From Plut-88900 sp963668115 (lineage in GTDB: Bacteria; Chloroflexota; Dehalococcoidia; Plut-88900): a stretch of DNA of 64,000 nucleotides. How positions within the stretch are numbered: the first letter of the stretch is position 1; the number at the start of each line of letters is the position of its first letter. The translations under genes and the position numbers were made by a program. The notes beneath the pieces are model-generated. The model saw only the letters and a program-made list of their open reading frames with translations. It made no database searches and was not told the origin of the DNA. This document shows, piece by piece, positions 63,156 through 64,000 of the stretch. Where the stretch lies: positions 806,001-870,000 of the forward strand of contig OY764147.1 of assembly GCA_963668115.1 (NCBI GenBank), in the 5' to 3' direction.

Positions 63156-64000
63156 CGACAGCTCTAACGGACTCCGGAATGGCCAACATCCTGTACCGGG
63201 GCAAGGTACGGGACACATACGAGGTTGAAGACAAGCTGCTGATGGTGGCGACAGACCGGATATCGGCGTTCGATGTCGTGCTCCCGACTGGCATACCCGG
63301 CAAGGGAAAGATTTTGTCGCTGATGTCTGCGTTCTGGTTCGGACTTACGGAGGAGCTTGTGCCGAACCACTACATAGCGATGGCAGGGGACTCGGAAGGG
63401 CTTGGCGAACTGGCCGGGGCGGTGAATGCGATGAACGTGCCTAAAGAGGTGCTGGACAGGGCGATGGTGGTGAAGAAGGCGGAGAGGATCGACATCGAGT
63501 GCATAGTGAGGGGGCACATCACGGGGTCAGCGTGGTCCGAGTATAAGAGGCAGGGTACGGCGGGAACGCTGCCGATGCCGGCAGGGCTACAGGAGTCGCA
63601 GGTGTTCCCCGAGCCCCTGTTCACGCCGACTACGAAGGCGGAAGAGGGCCACGATGAGAACATGACCTACCAGCAGGTGCAGGACATGGTGGGGAACGAA
63701 ATGGCGAACCTGCTGCGGGACACGAGCATTGCGGTCTACAGCTATGCCAGAGAGTTTGCAGCGGAGCGGGGCATAATCATCGCGGATACGAAGATGGAGT
63801 TCGGGATGATAGACGGGAAGCTGCACCTGATAGACGAGCTGCTGACACCGGACTCGAGCAGGTTCTGGGATGCCGACGACTTCGTGGTCGGGAAGTCCCA
63901 GCAGAGCTTCGACAAGCAGTACGTGAGGGATTGGCTTGTGGATTCGGGTTGGGACCGGGAGCCGCCCGCGCCTTCCCTCCCTGAGGATGTGGTCAACCGC
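63152..64000 (+). CDS. purC: Phosphoribosylaminoimidazole-succinocarboxamide synthase (C-terminus cut by window edge)
   Basis: 283 codons from the ATG at 63152, still open at the right edge. LYRGKVRDTYEV, VATDRISAFDVVLP, ECIVRGHITGSAW and IADTKMEFGM are standard SAICAR synthase segments, with LIDELLTPDSSRFW near the end. It joins CAIR and aspartate using ATP. It follows purB with a four-base overlap, so guaA-purD-purE-purB-purC look like one operon. Confidence 0.95.
   Translation, partial: MTTALTDSGMANILYRGKVRDTYEVEDKLLMVATDRISAFDVVLPTGIPGKGKILSLMSAFWFGLTEELVPNHYIAMAGDSEGLGELAGAVNAMNVPKEVLDRAMVVKKAERIDIECIVRGHITGSAWSEYKRQGTAGTLPMPAGLQESQVFPEPLFTPTTKAEEGHDENMTYQQVQDMVGNEMANLLRDTSIAVYSYAREFAAERGIIIADTKMEFGMIDGKLHLIDELLTPDSSRFWDADDFVVGKSQQSFDKQYVRDWLVDSGWDREPPAPSLPEDVVNR

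Overview
The window looks like high-GC bacterial chromosome from a Chloroflexota lineage of the SAR202/Dehalococcoidia kind. This is an inference from gene content: many luciferase-like flavin monooxygenases, metal-dependent amidohydrolases, a hydantoinase/oxoprolinase fusion, CoA transferases, archaeal-type phosphoglycerate mutase, LL-diaminopimelate aminotransferase, and many short palindromic intergenic repeats. No rRNA, tRNA or CRISPR array was seen.

Layout. 1-1.4 kb: truncated CoA transferase. 1.4-2.9 kb: gene-poor, hairpin-rich stretch with a 79-bp repeat element. 2.9-4.2 kb: DNA methyltransferase fused to an HNH nuclease. 4.7-16.4 kb: MFS exporter, flavin monooxygenase, fused double ABC exporter, two amidohydrolases, a beta-hydroxyacid dehydrogenase, GNAT, RRM protein and a small membrane protein. 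16.4-25 kb: leftward run of four close flavin-monooxygenase paralogues, one more distant LLM protein and two methyltransferases, interrupted by a complete 1201-bp IS5-type element. 25-33 kb: rightward hydantoinase/oxoprolinase, FAD monooxygenase, methyltransferase and MFS genes, meeting a third amidohydrolase.

33.4-37.5 kb is the accessory core. It holds a second copy of the 79-bp repeat, a terminase-small-subunit-like protein, a PD-(D/E)XK (HsdR N-terminal type) protein with membrane segments, and two tandem two-gene cassettes with HicB-like first partners. 37.7-46.4 kb holds a DUF3179 lipoprotein, an operon of LprG-like lipoprotein, EmrB/P55-like exporter, small membrane protein and S49 protease, then PlsY, small unknown genes in a lower-GC patch, and MeaB. 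46.6-50 kb: creatinase-like M24 protein, SDR, second CoA transferase.

50.2-64 kb is housekeeping. A leftward cluster runs tsaC-pgk-apgM-tpiA-miaA-dapF-dapL-hflX (threonylcarbamoyl-adenosine, lower glycolysis, tRNA isopentenylation, lysine/meso-DAP). A divergent rightward cluster guaA-purD-purE-purB-purC makes purines. Two oddities there: hflX appears to start at ATA behind a strong ribosome binding site, and guaA carries an apparent one-base deletion.
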